NCBI GenBank assembly: GCA_021107195.1 | Contig: JAIOTF010000252.1 | Coordinates: forward strand, 1 to 10,845 | DNA length: 10,845 bases | Reading direction: 5' to 3' | Source of the DNA: Anaerolineaceae bacterium | GTDB lineage: Bacteria; Chloroflexota; Anaerolineae; Anaerolineales; Anaerolineaceae | Shown: in pieces, positions 1-6,076 of the stretch | Position numbering within the stretch: position 1 is the stretch's first letter | Layout of the letters: each line of letters starts with the position of its first letter | Notes under the pieces: generated by a model | Databases searched by the model: none | Told to the model about the DNA's origin: nothing | Seen by the model: only the letters and a program-made list of their open reading frames with translations | Translations under genes and position numbers: made by a program

Positions 1-1
1 C

Positions 2-364
2 CAGACATTCCAGTTGCTGGACACAAACTTCGCCCGCTTCATCCCCTGGTTGACCGCTATGTGGTCCATGGAGATCCTCTTCAGCATCATCATCCTCTGG
101 CGGCGGCAGTGGAAACAAACCACGCGCTGGATCCGTGTTGGCCTGAATATGCTGAGCATGGTGCTGCTGGCTGCAATGATCTTCGGCGGCCCGCTGATCG
201 CCAGCACCACTGAAGCCGCAGCGACCTGGCCAAGCGAAGCCCTGATCCCGCTGGCAGACACCGGCCTGAAGATCGCCCTGGGCATTGCCCTGGTCATGGA
301 AGCCATCTCGTTGATCGAAACATTGGTCAAGCAAATCAGGAAAAGAACCCTGAAAGTGCTCTGA
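2..364 (+). CDS. Membrane protein, C-terminal fragment (5' end outside window)
   Basis: The reading frame is open from the left edge and ends at TGA 362-364, leaving about 120 residues. A TTG at 14 could be read as a start, but the frame continues upstream (QTFQ before LLDTNF), so this is probably the tail of a longer protein. Three hydrophobic segments are visible: one around WLTAMWSMEILFSIIILW, one around NMLSMVLLAAMIFGGPLI, and one around LKIALGIALVMEAISLIETL. Basic residues (RRQWKQTTRW) follow the first segment and a basic tail (KQIRKRTLK) follows the last, consistent with an integral inner-membrane protein. I do not recognise the family. Chloroflexota often carry multi-TM proteins with an N-terminal HAAS-like domain, but nothing visible proves that here. 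A palindromic hairpin lies 42 nt downstream. Confidence 0.65.
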   Translation, partial: QTFQLLDTNFARFIPWLTAMWSMEILFSIIILWRRQWKQTTRWIRVGLNMLSMVLLAAMIFGGPLIASTTEAAATWPSEALIPLADTGLKIALGIALVMEAISLIETLVKQIRKRTLKVL

Positions 365-406
365 TCTTCAAAATCAAGGTAAATACGAACTGCTGGTTAC
401 TTGAAA

Positions 407-439
407 AACCTCCCGCGAATTTAATGCTCGCGGGAGGTT
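407..439. terminator. Perfect 12-bp hairpin, probable intrinsic terminator
   Basis: AACCTCCCGCGA (407-418) is exactly complementary to TCGCGGGAGGTT (428-439), with a 9-nt loop. It lies just after the membrane protein stop, so termination of that gene is the natural role. The oligo-T tract, however, is on the minus-strand side: the stem is preceded on + by AAAAA, so minus transcripts would end in U5. On the plus strand it is followed by GGGTT. It may work in both directions or chiefly on the minus strand. Confidence 0.6.
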
Positions 440-455
440 GGGTTATGAAAGCTCA

Positions 456-500
456 CTCTGTGCAGACGCACTCTGTGCAGAGGCACGCTGTGCAAATGCA
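456..500. repeat. Three tandem 15-bp repeats
   Basis: The copies are CTCTGTGCAGACGCA (456-470), CTCTGTGCAGAGGCA (471-485) and CGCTGTGCAAATGCA (486-500). The first two differ at one base, and the third has diverged further. The period of 15 is a multiple of 3, and a 43-codon frame from ATG 445 to TGA 576 reads through them as HSVQT/HSVQR/HAVQM. That frame has no clear ribosome binding site, so a coding role is unproven. The array sits between the hairpin at 407-439 and the FMN reductase pseudogene. Confidence 0.7.
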
Positions 501-592
501 TGTAATACGATTAGCAATTCGTAAGAACAGCCCTCATCAAGGCATCTGGGAAACAGACAACGAAATATCATCATGAGATACAAGGAAAAATC

Positions 593-1170
593 ATGGCACT
601 AAATTTTGCAATCGTTTATGGATCCGTACGCAGCGAGCGGCAAGGGATCAAAGCCGCACGTTTTATCATCAACCAGATCAAAGCTCGCGGCCATCAGGCC
701 ACATTGATCGACCCTGTCAAATATCAGTTACCATTGCTTGACAAGATGTACAAGGAGTACCCGAAGGAAGAAACCCCGGCTGACCTGGAAAAGATCGCCG
801 AAGTTTTTCGCAATGCCGACGCTTTCGTCTTTGTCACCGGAGAATATAACCATGTCATGCCGCCAGCCCTGACCAACCTGATCGATTATTTCATGAACGA
901 ATACTTCTGACGGCCGGCAGCAATTGCCAGTTATTCCAGCGGTTCCTTCGGCGTGTGCGCGCTGCCAGTCACCTGCGTGATATGCTGGGTGAAGTCGGCC
1001 TGGCGAGCATTCCTTCGACGTTCCCCATTTCCAAAGTACAGGAATCATTCGATGAAGACGGCCAAGCCCTAAATCCAGCTTACGAACGCCGCATCCAGCG
1101 TTTCCTGAATGAACTGGAATGGTACGCCAATGCTTTGAAAGAAGCACGCAAAGAAGGTGTGCCTTATTGA
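593..1170 (+). pseudogene. NADPH-dependent FMN reductase-like gene, nonsense plus frameshift
   Basis: The intact family product is a cytoplasmic flavodoxin-fold protein of roughly 190 residues that reduces flavin or quinones with NAD(P)H. The start is ATG 593, with AAGGAA at 583-588 as ribosome binding site. The first 105 codons hold the FMN phosphate-binding loop (IVYGSVRSERQG) and the flavin-contact motif GEYNHVMPPALTN. TGA at 908-910 then stops the frame where relatives have Trp (EYF-W-RPAAI). The same frame continues for 13 more codons (RPAAIASYSSGSF) up to about 949. There, one base appears to be missing near 950-955, and the homologous frame resumes as VRAASHLRDMLGEVG and runs to the stop at 1168-1170. 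The C-terminus (ELEWYANALKEARKEGVPY) is typical of the family. The two lesions lie about 40 bp apart, and nothing else in the gene looks decayed. This suggests recent inactivation, or assembly error in this patch. A separate functional C-terminal protein starting at GTG 955 is unlikely. Confidence 0.82.
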
Positions 1171-1259
1171 AATTATTCCAATCCAGGAATAGCAATCCCT
1201 GTATGCTTAAATCACATCGCCGCTTCGACAACAAGCAGCGTGAATTGTATTCAAAATAT

Positions 1260-1290
1260 AGAAGCTGGCGAACGTGTTCGACCAGCTTCT
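1260..1290. terminator. Bidirectional hairpin terminator between convergent genes
   Basis: AGAAGCTGG (1260-1268) pairs with CCAGCTTCT (1282-1290). The stem continues inward with CGAAC (1269-1273) against GTTCG (1276-1280), leaving a single bulged A at 1281 and a 2-nt loop as drawn, which would open slightly in RNA. On the minus side the stem is followed by ATATTTTGA and on the plus side by ATGTTTAT, so both have modest U-rich tails. It lies in the 149-bp gap where the FMN reductase pseudogene (+) and the DUF1028 gene (-) converge. Confidence 0.72.
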
Positions 1291-1319
1291 ATGTTTATAC
1301 TTAAGGGCTGCCCGCCAGG

Positions 1320-2201
1320 TTATCCGCGGCCCCCGAACTTCTCACGCAAATATGCCAACACACCCGCATCAATCACATCTTCCTTGCCCGTCCAGCGTTC
1401 TTCCAGGTTCTCAATGCCCACCAGACTGCGCAGCGCCTCTCGCGTGCGCTGATCAAAATCACCGTGGATCGGACCATGATAATGACCGGTGCTGTACAGA
1501 ATTTTCTGCAGCTCAGTTGCAACCCGCATCAAGGGCACTACTGTGGACTGGTCTACCTCACCAAAATAGAGATGGTGCATCTTCAGTAAACGCTCCAGCT
1601 CTTTGATCGGCGCGGGATGGTCGTCGACGCGCAGGTCAAGATAACGGTCGTTATTGCCGCCATAGCCTCCCGCTTCACGCACCACCAACACTGCTGCCGA
1701 TTGCCGGCCGCGCTTGTCACCACCGGCTTTCTGCCCGGCTGCCAAAGCCGCCACCAACCAATCCGCCAGCTCACCTTGCTTGCCGCGCACTGCCTCAAAA
1801 CGAGCAGACATCGCCTCCACCGTGCCCGGCACGAGAATATTCCCCTGGCAGGCATACCCATCACCAACCACATGTCCAGCCCAGGCATGGCATTTTTCAC
1901 CGGTAAAAGATGCCGTCTGACCAGAAGCGTCCACCATGCCCACCTGACGCAGATCACGGTCTTCATCATTCGAGACCAGAAAATCAATGGTTGATTGAGC
2001 CGACCTGCCCGCCGCCATGTGTTCCAGTCCCCACGGGCCATACATCAGATTGGCATAGGATTGTGTGGCCACCGCCCCTGCGCCAGCTTTGGCCCAGGAG
2101 GCCACCGAACCGACCGCCATAAACTTGGATTGAACTGCCACCCCCCATTCCTTCTTTTGAGCATCAAACCCAACAATCGAAAATGTCGCAATGGGTTTCA
2201 T
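1320..2201 (-). CDS. DUF1028 family protein (Ntn-hydrolase-like) with C-terminal peptidoglycan-binding-like domain
   Basis: This 293-residue protein is a full-length DUF1028 (COG3342) member, a family assigned by fold to the Ntn hydrolases but with no firmly established reaction. Visible marks are the N-terminal TFSIVGFD strand, the WGVAVQSKFMAVGS segment, GLEHMAAGRSA, the WAGHVVGDGYACQGNIL block at about 107-123, and the family signature GDKRGRQSAAVLVV at about 161-174. Residues about 195-293 (PIKELERLLKMHH... HGDFDQRTREALRSLVG) match the putative peptidoglycan-binding domain often fused to DUF1028. If it acts as an Ntn hydrolase, Thr6 (MKPIA|TFSIV) would be the candidate nucleophile after removal of five residues. 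ATG 2201 is preceded by AAAGGAG (2208-2214 on the minus strand) at 6-nt spacing, which fixes the start. It lies 99 nt downstream of the AbgA-like gene and has its own promoter. A role in hydrolysing small amides or peptides next to the M20 enzyme is inference. Confidence 0.9.
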   Translation of the reverse strand: MKPIATFSIVGFDAQKKEWGVAVQSKFMAVGSVASWAKAGAGAVATQSYANLMYGPWGLEHMAAGRSAQSTIDFLVSNDEDRDLRQVGMVDASGQTASFTGEKCHAWAGHVVGDGYACQGNILVPGTVEAMSARFEAVRGKQGELADWLVAALAAGQKAGGDKRGRQSAAVLVVREAGGYGGNNDRYLDLRVDDHPAPIKELERLLKMHHLYFGEVDQSTVVPLMRVATELQKILYSTGHYHGPIHGDFDQRTREALRSLVGIENLEERWTGKEDVIDAGVLAYLREKFGGRG

Positions 2202-2246
2202 CAGGTTCTCCTTTCGTCGACCGACCAGAACGGGTTGGCATCTTCT

Positions 2247-2284
2247 GATAAATTTATCATATCCAATTGCAGCAGCTTTGTCAA
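2247..2284 (-). promoter_or_regulatory. Sigma-70-type promoter with overlapping palindrome, upstream of the DUF1028 gene
   Basis: Reading the minus strand, TTGACA (2284-2279) is an exact -35 hexamer. After 17 nt comes TATGAT (2261-2256), one mismatch from the -10 consensus. Predicted transcription would start near 2249, about 48 nt before ATG 2201. GATAAATTTATC (2247-2258) is a perfect 12-bp palindrome covering the -10 and the expected start point, where a repressor could bind. The gap between the two genes is only 99 bp, so most of it is accounted for by this promoter and the leader. Confidence 0.7.
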
Positions 2285-2300
2285 AAAAACTCTCTGAACA

Positions 2301-3641
2301 TTAATCCAGACACTGCCCCGCCAGCACAGAGAACAACACCACCGCCTGCCGAAAAGCGCGTTCATCCAGATCATAACGCGATGTATGCGCACACAACACC
2401 TGTTCGTGCCTGTCTTTTTCATCAAAACGGATGCCGGAGAGGTCCGCCCCCAACCCAACCGAGACTGCCACACCGCCCTGCGTCTGCACCCGCTGCATCA
2501 TGTAGGTCACGTCTTCGCTGCCCCCACTCTTAAAAGTCGGCAGAAGATGAAACCCACCCACTGTTCGGGCTGCTGCCTCAACCTTCGCCATCAAAACCGG
2601 GTCACTGCCGGCGCTTTCCGCACCCCCCATCGGGCGCACCTCCAATTCGCAATCGTACATCTCCGCCGCCGCCTGCAAGATTCGCCGGGCGTGATCATAC
2701 ATATATTCACTCAACGCACTGCTGCCGCCGCGGGTCTCGATCAACAGATGGGCTTCGGCTGGAATGACGTTGCGCCCGCTGCCGGCGGTCATTTTACCAA
2801 TATTGACCCGCGTTGGCCCGCTGCTGTGACGGGGAATGGCATACAAATTCAACACCGCTGTGGCTGCTGCCAACAAGGCATTCTTTCCACTCTGCGGGCT
2901 GCCGCCGGCATGGGCCGGCTGTCCATAGAAAAAAGCATCGAATTTACGCGTGGCGGCGAAACCTTCAATCCCGGGCACCACCTCTCCCGGCGCCCAGCCG
3001 CTGAAGAAATGAAAATCGACCAGTATATCCACATCATCCACTACCCCGGCGGCGGTCATCGCCTTTGCGCCGCGCACCCCTTCCTCTGCCGGTTGGAAGA
3101 TCAAATTGAGCGTGCCGTGCCAGCGGTCTTCCAGCGCGGCCAGCACTTCGGCGATGCCTAATCCTACTGCGGTGTGAGCATCATGTCCGCAGGCGTGCAT
3201 CACACCAGGGTTGACAGAAACAAAACCCTCTCGCTGTGGCCGGTGTTCCGGCGAGTTACTTTCAGAAATATCGAGGGCATCCATCTCAAAGCGCAATCCG
3301 AGTGTTGGCCCCTTACCATCCCCCAATACCCCGATGACAGCAGTAAAACCGCCTTTGAGAGCGGGGAGAAATTCCGGGTCTGCTCCCTGTGCTGCCGCCC
3401 GCTGATAGTGGGCATCCAGGGCCGCTTCGTCCGGTAATCCCATGCGTTCTTCGTCCACCAGCACCTGGCGGCCCAATGAAACCTGATACCCCAGATCAGT
3501 CAAGCGCCGTGCCACCAAAGAAGCCGTGCGAAATTCAGTCCAGCCTGCCTCGGCATAGTGATGAAAATCGCGCCGGTCGGCAATTACCTTGTCTTCAATC
3601 TTGTCCGCAATCTGTACAACTTCCTGATGAAAAGATGTCAT
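2301..3641 (-). CDS. abgA: M20 family amidohydrolase, AbgA-like (p-aminobenzoyl-glutamate hydrolase subunit A homologue)
   Basis: This 446-residue di-metal hydrolase resembles E. coli AbgA along its whole length. AbgA cleaves p-aminobenzoyl-glutamate, a folate breakdown product, together with AbgB. Shared blocks include RRDFHHYAEAGWTEFRTA (23-40), RMGLPDE (66-72), MDALD (120-124), NPGVMHACGHDAHTAVGLG (144-162), LIFQPAEEG (180-188), the dimerisation-domain stretch KFDAFFYGQPAHAGG (233-247), MTAGSGRNVIPAEA (284-297) and GGSEDVTYMM (373-382). Likely metal or catalytic residues are C151, H153, E186/E187, H211 and H419. ATG 3641 is chosen over the upstream in-frame ATG at 3731. It has GGAGG at 6-nt spacing and matches the AbgA N-terminus, whereas the extra 30 residues would overlap the preceding gene. 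It sits 11 nt behind the CAP-LysM gene. No AbgB or AbgT transporter is present in the window, so the true substrate may be another N-acyl amino acid. Confidence 0.88.
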   Translation of the reverse strand: MTSFHQEVVQIADKIEDKVIADRRDFHHYAEAGWTEFRTASLVARRLTDLGYQVSLGRQVLVDEERMGLPDEAALDAHYQRAAAQGADPEFLPALKGGFTAVIGVLGDGKGPTLGLRFEMDALDISESNSPEHRPQREGFVSVNPGVMHACGHDAHTAVGLGIAEVLAALEDRWHGTLNLIFQPAEEGVRGAKAMTAAGVVDDVDILVDFHFFSGWAPGEVVPGIEGFAATRKFDAFFYGQPAHAGGSPQSGKNALLAAATAVLNLYAIPRHSSGPTRVNIGKMTAGSGRNVIPAEAHLLIETRGGSSALSEYMYDHARRILQAAAEMYDCELEVRPMGGAESAGSDPVLMAKVEAAARTVGGFHLLPTFKSGGSEDVTYMMQRVQTQGGVAVSVGLGADLSGIRFDEKDRHEQVLCAHTSRYDLDERAFRQAVVLFSVLAGQCLD

Positions 3642-3647
3642 CTTCTT

Positions 3648-3652
3648 CCTCC
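3648..3652 (-). promoter_or_regulatory. Strong ribosome binding site of the AbgA-like gene, abutting the upstream stop
   Basis: On the minus strand the TAG stop of the CAP-LysM gene (3655-3653) runs directly into GGGAGGA. The GGAGG core is 6 nt from ATG 3641. This decides the start of the AbgA-like gene and implies coupled translation of the two genes. Confidence 0.7.
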
Positions 3653-4657
3653 CTATGTTTTTGAACCCATGCTGCTCAGCGTGACCACCAACAAACCGGC
3701 GCCAAAAGCTGCCAGAATGCCAAACAGCCACCAGCGTTCCCGGGTTTCATGCACTTCCTTGCTGATCGCAGCCGTTGGCGAGACAACCGCGGCCGGCAGT
3801 CCGGTCAGGGTGGGTGCAGGCGTCATGGTGGCTGTAACCTGCAAGGCGGGCAAGGGCGTGGTCGTGCTAACCATAGCCGGATCGATGATCCTGATCAGCA
3901 GCTTTTGCCCGACATAAATGGTGGGGTTATCTGCCAACAGGCCATTGATCGCGGCTAAATCTGCCACGGACATACCATAGGCATCGGCGATGCTCCACAA
4001 TGTCTGTCCTGAACGCACCACGTGCACCACCCGGCCATCTGCATCCGGCCTGGCCGTGGCCACCGCAATCACCAACTGCGATACAGCGGATGTAGCTGGC
4101 GTCCCGGTCAAATCGGGCGTGGCGTTGGGGTCAGGCGTGGTGAAGGTCTGCGGCTGATAAATGCCATTGGAGGTGTAACCAGCATGGAGCACATAGAAAA
4201 TCTCGCCATCCGCTTCGACAATGGCAGCGCCGATATGTTTATAATTGGGGTTGACCATAGGAATACTGTGCAGCGGGTCGTTCCAGGCTTCACTCAGCAC
4301 CAAGTCCAGGTCCATGTTTGATCCCCAGGCGATATTTTCCGTCCCCCAAGCTACATCTCCGGCTCCATACCCGGCAGCGATCAGCTTCTCGCGGGTGCTG
4401 CCATAATGCCCATAATATTTATTATAGGCCATGTACTCAGCCGTGGCCTGTGCGGTACCCATCAGGATTGGGTCAATTACCAGGGCCGCATAACCGTTGG
4501 CGTTGCGCATCCAGTTCACCCGCTGGATCAACTCATACGGGCTTGGTACCGCGATAGGCGTAGGAGTTCCAAACTGCGCCTGCGCTTCAGGAACACCGCT
4601 GAAACCCAAAAACAGGAGAAGTAAAATTTGGCTAAAGCCCCATTTGAACTTGCGCAT
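3653..4657 (-). CDS. Exported CAP-domain and LysM-domain protein with C-terminal membrane anchor
   Basis: This 334-residue protein is built in order from a signal peptide (about 1-27, MRKFKWGFSQILLLLFLGFS then AQA), a CAP/SCP-PR1 domain (about 40-162), a Thr/Pro-rich linker (about 170-207), one LysM domain (about 211-256, VHVVRSGQTLWSIADAYGMS to IYVGQKLLI), a second Thr/Pro-rich linker (262-298), and a TM helix (about 309-327, WWLFGILAAFGAGLLVVTL). CAP hallmarks are HYG (H84), ENIA (E107), an LSEAWNDPLH block (E123, H130) and the NPNYKHIGAAIV strand (136-147). LysM normally binds N-acetylglucosamine-containing glycans such as peptidoglycan, so the protein probably sits on the outer face of the membrane bound to wall polymers. 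CAP biochemistry in bacteria is poorly defined. The ribosome binding site is weak (GGATAG about 13 nt upstream). The gene follows the zinc-ribbon gene by 48 nt. The C-terminal helix has no LPXTG sorting motif. Confidence 0.88.
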   Translation of the reverse strand: MRKFKWGFSQILLLLFLGFSGVPEAQAQFGTPTPIAVPSPYELIQRVNWMRNANGYAALVIDPILMGTAQATAEYMAYNKYYGHYGSTREKLIAAGYGAGDVAWGTENIAWGSNMDLDLVLSEAWNDPLHSIPMVNPNYKHIGAAIVEADGEIFYVLHAGYTSNGIYQPQTFTTPDPNATPDLTGTPATSAVSQLVIAVATARPDADGRVVHVVRSGQTLWSIADAYGMSVADLAAINGLLADNPTIYVGQKLLIRIIDPAMVSTTTPLPALQVTATMTPAPTLTGLPAAVVSPTAAISKEVHETRERWWLFGILAAFGAGLLVVTLSSMGSKT

Positions 4658-4705
4658 CTTTTTTTATCTATCCTGTCGGATCAACCCTCCGTCACAGTGG
4701 AGCGT

Positions 4706-5110
4706 CTACTCCGCAGCAATCCTGGTACCGCAATACGGGCAGAACACCGCATCCTTTCCAGCCGGCTTAACCACTTCGGCATTTTCAGCCACCGGCCCAC
4801 CACAGGCCGGGCATTCGACAGGTAAATCGCTGGCAAGGATTTGCAACGGCTCCTCCAATGGCGGGGGAACTGGGTCGAATATCCCCTCCTCGGGAACAAT
4901 TTCACCCTCATCCGGTGGTTTGATCTGATCGTTGAATGCTTCCAATGAATCCTCAGGTTCCGGCATGAGGGACTGAACTATAATGCTGATCCCGATCAGG
5001 ATCAAAATTCCCGGCCAGAAAGCATCCATCAGGAACAGCAGCCCCAGCCCGATCAACCAGACCGCAGCCTGTGCATTCTTAACAGATTGACGCGACCATT
5101 TCTTTTTCAT
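4706..5110 (-). CDS. Small membrane protein with C-terminal zinc ribbon
   Basis: This 134-residue protein has a basic N-terminus (MKKKWSRQ) and two closely spaced hydrophobic helices, about 14-30 and 32-49 (WLIGLGLLFLMDAFWPGILI and ILIGISIIVQSL). This hairpin resembles the LiaF/DUF5668-type transmembrane module. An acidic, proline-rich linker follows (about 50-92), and then a zinc ribbon with C100-x2-C103 (CPACGG) and C124-x2-C127 (CPYCGT). The ribbon is probably cytoplasmic because both termini should lie on the same side. The start at ATG 5110 has GAGGAAGG at 6-nt spacing, overlapping the stop of the methyltransferase gene upstream (13 nt between the genes), so the two are likely co-translated. 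No function is known to me. A role as a membrane-bound adaptor or sensor is only a guess. Confidence 0.82.
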   Translation of the reverse strand: MKKKWSRQSVKNAQAAVWLIGLGLLFLMDAFWPGILILIGISIIVQSLMPEPEDSLEAFNDQIKPPDEGEIVPEEGIFDPVPPPLEEPLQILASDLPVECPACGGPVAENAEVVKPAGKDAVFCPYCGTRIAAE

Positions 5111-5123
5111 CTGATGCCTTCCT

Positions 5124-5810
5124 CTATTCCACTTTTTGCAGCACAGCTGTCAGATATCCGGGAGACTGTGCTTCTTTCCATCCAGTCACCTTGTGCCAGG
5201 GGCGCTGGCGGATCAGGTCATCCAGAAACTCCGGGCGGAAGAAACGCCGCATGTGCCCCCGGTACTGGTAGCAATCCAACCCAATTTTTACGCCCCGGCC
5301 AAACAATTCATTCTCCACCGATTTCACCCGCAGAGCAAAAACTCCTTTTAATCTTAACACACGATGGATTTCCCCAAAGAGAAAATGAGAAACCTCATCA
5401 TCGAAATAATGCAGAGAGAGGTGAGCAAAGGCGGCCGAAAAGGCACCGTCCACAAACGGCAATCCCTGCGCCAGATGCTGCTGCACCAACCACACACGTC
5501 CATCGATTGTTTGCTGCGCCTTGACCAATGCCCTTCGCGAGAAATCCAGTCCCACTGGCTGCATTCCCAAATTATCGAAATAATAACTGTCCTCCCCGGC
5601 GCCACAGCCCAACTCCAGCAGCCGCCCATCCTGCGGAGGGACGCCCAGCCAGGCCCCAAAGGCCTGGGCGAAAGCGCTGGGGCTGCCGGCATTATGCTCC
5701 CGCCCTGGCAAGCGCGTATACAGCGTATTCCAGTGAGACTGTTGGTCAAGCGGTTTCCTGTTATCCAATATATGCCTCAATAGCGATAGTACGATGTTAC
5801 CTGCTTTCAT
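5124..5810 (-). CDS. Class I SAM-dependent methyltransferase, substrate unknown
   Basis: Rossmann-fold methyltransferase of 228 residues from ATG 5810. SAM-binding motif I is LLELGCGAGEDSYYF (64-78). The acidic motif II strand is GLDFSRRAL (87-95). Motif IV-like AFSAAFAHLSLHYF (123-136) and the post-motif FGEIHRVLRLKGVFALRVKS (145-164) are also clear. The family modifies small molecules, lipids or proteins, and nothing here identifies the acceptor. The start is ambiguous. GTG 5879 would add 23 residues of non-homologous appearance, and ATG 5810 lacks a ribosome binding site. TTG 5768 (giving MDNRKPLDQQSHW) has GAGG at 6-nt spacing and fits a possible -10 at 5809-5814, which would shorten the protein to 214 residues. 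It is the first gene of a probable four-gene minus-strand cluster. Confidence 0.85.
   Translation of the reverse strand: MKAGNIVLSLLRHILDNRKPLDQQSHWNTLYTRLPGREHNAGSPSAFAQAFGAWLGVPPQDGRLLELGCGAGEDSYYFDNLGMQPVGLDFSRRALVKAQQTIDGRVWLVQQHLAQGLPFVDGAFSAAFAHLSLHYFDDEVSHFLFGEIHRVLRLKGVFALRVKSVENELFGRGVKIGLDCYQYRGHMRRFFRPEFLDDLIRQRPWHKVTGWKEAQSPGYLTAVLQKVE
5775..5778 (-). promoter_or_regulatory. Ribosome binding site favouring a TTG start at 5768
   Basis: On the minus strand TTGAGG precedes CATATA and then TTG at 5768-5766, so GAGG has the ideal 6-nt spacing. ATG 5810 upstream has no comparable site. This supports a shorter methyltransferase, though GAGG alone is a short match. Confidence 0.4.
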
Positions 5811-5814
5811 TATA
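5809..5814 (-). promoter_or_regulatory. Candidate -10 box for the minus-strand gene cluster
   Basis: On the minus strand TATAAT (5814-5809) is an exact -10 consensus, overlapping the ATG at 5810. No convincing -35 hexamer lies 16-18 nt upstream, so an activator may be needed or the match may be chance. If used, transcription would start near 5802, after the ATG, and translation would have to use TTG 5768. Confidence 0.35.
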
Positions 5815-5911
5815 CAAAGGGATTGGAAAGATTCCCCTGGAAAGGTTGATGAACTGAACAGATTGCAGCCGAACGCCACTCCTGGAGCATTTCACCTCGT
5901 CTGTGTTGACA

Positions 5912-5958
5912 CCCTTTTCAGAGTTGGGGTTCCAGATTCCATCCAACCTTGAAAAGGG
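5912..5958. repeat. Long imperfect hairpin in the divergent intergenic region
   Basis: CCCTTTTCA (5912-5920) is exactly complementary to TGAAAAGGG (5950-5958). The pairing extends inward through a G-T pair and one mismatch into GTTGG (5923-5927) with CCAAC (5943-5947), closing a 15-nt loop. The 300-bp region 5811-6110 between the methyltransferase (-) and the nicotinamidase-like gene (+) holds no credible coding frame. The hairpin could be a leader structure, a terminator-like element without a U-tract, or a protein-binding site. Confidence 0.5.
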
Positions 5959-6045
5959 ATGATCCGCTTACCTACAATGCAACCAATATTCCTTCCATGC
6001 CAGGCTCGATGATCCCAAATTCAACCTTTCCAAGGGCTGATCCCC
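5944..6045. repeat. Two degenerate 24-bp direct repeats
   Basis: The segments 5944-5967 and 6022-6045 agree at about 19 of 24 positions, sharing CAACCTT, AAGGG and TGATCC in the same order and spacing. They lie 78 bp apart. The second copy ends against the -35 box of the following promoter, within a small hairpin (CAAGGG 6031-6036, CCCTTG 6044-6049). The purpose is unknown. Regulator binding sites or remnants of a duplicated element are both possible. Confidence 0.4.
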
Positions 6046-6046
6046 C

Positions 6047-6074
6047 TTGACAATTCCCGAAAACAGGATAGACT
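6047..6074 (+). promoter_or_regulatory. Promoter of the nicotinamidase-like gene
   Basis: TTGACA (6047-6052) is an exact -35 consensus. After 16 nt, TAGACT (6069-6074) matches four of six -10 positions. Transcription would start near 6081, about 30 nt before ATG 6111, leaving room for AAGGA at 6098-6102. The suboptimal -10 and 16-bp spacing suggest moderate strength. Confidence 0.55.
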
Positions 6075-6076
6075 AA

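Noticed and set aside
593..910. UGA read as Trp or selenocysteine in the FMN reductase gene
   Set aside because: A frameshift follows 40 bp later, TGA ends other genes here (membrane protein, fusion gene), and no selenocysteine context is expected in this family.
955..1170. Independent 71-residue protein starting at GTG 955
   Set aside because: It is the exact C-terminal continuation of the FMN reductase fold and has no ribosome binding site, so it is part of the pseudogene.
728..1234. Minus-strand open frame of 168 codons opposite the FMN reductase pseudogene
   Set aside because: It has no recognisable domain or ribosome binding site and lies antisense to a clear family match; it is a shadow of the plus-strand gene.
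2385..3161. Plus-strand open frame of 258 codons inside the AbgA-like gene
   Set aside because: Antisense to a full-length AbgA homologue, with no coherent domain; a coding shadow.
3642..3731. Upstream in-frame ATG at 3731 as start of the AbgA-like gene
   Set aside because: It would overlap the CAP-LysM gene by 79 bp and add residues absent from AbgA, while ATG 3641 has a strong ribosome binding site.
5906..5934. TTGACA at 5906-5911 as a -35 box for the plus strand
   Set aside because: No acceptable -10 lies 16-18 nt downstream, and the better TTGACA at 6047 is correctly placed before the gene.
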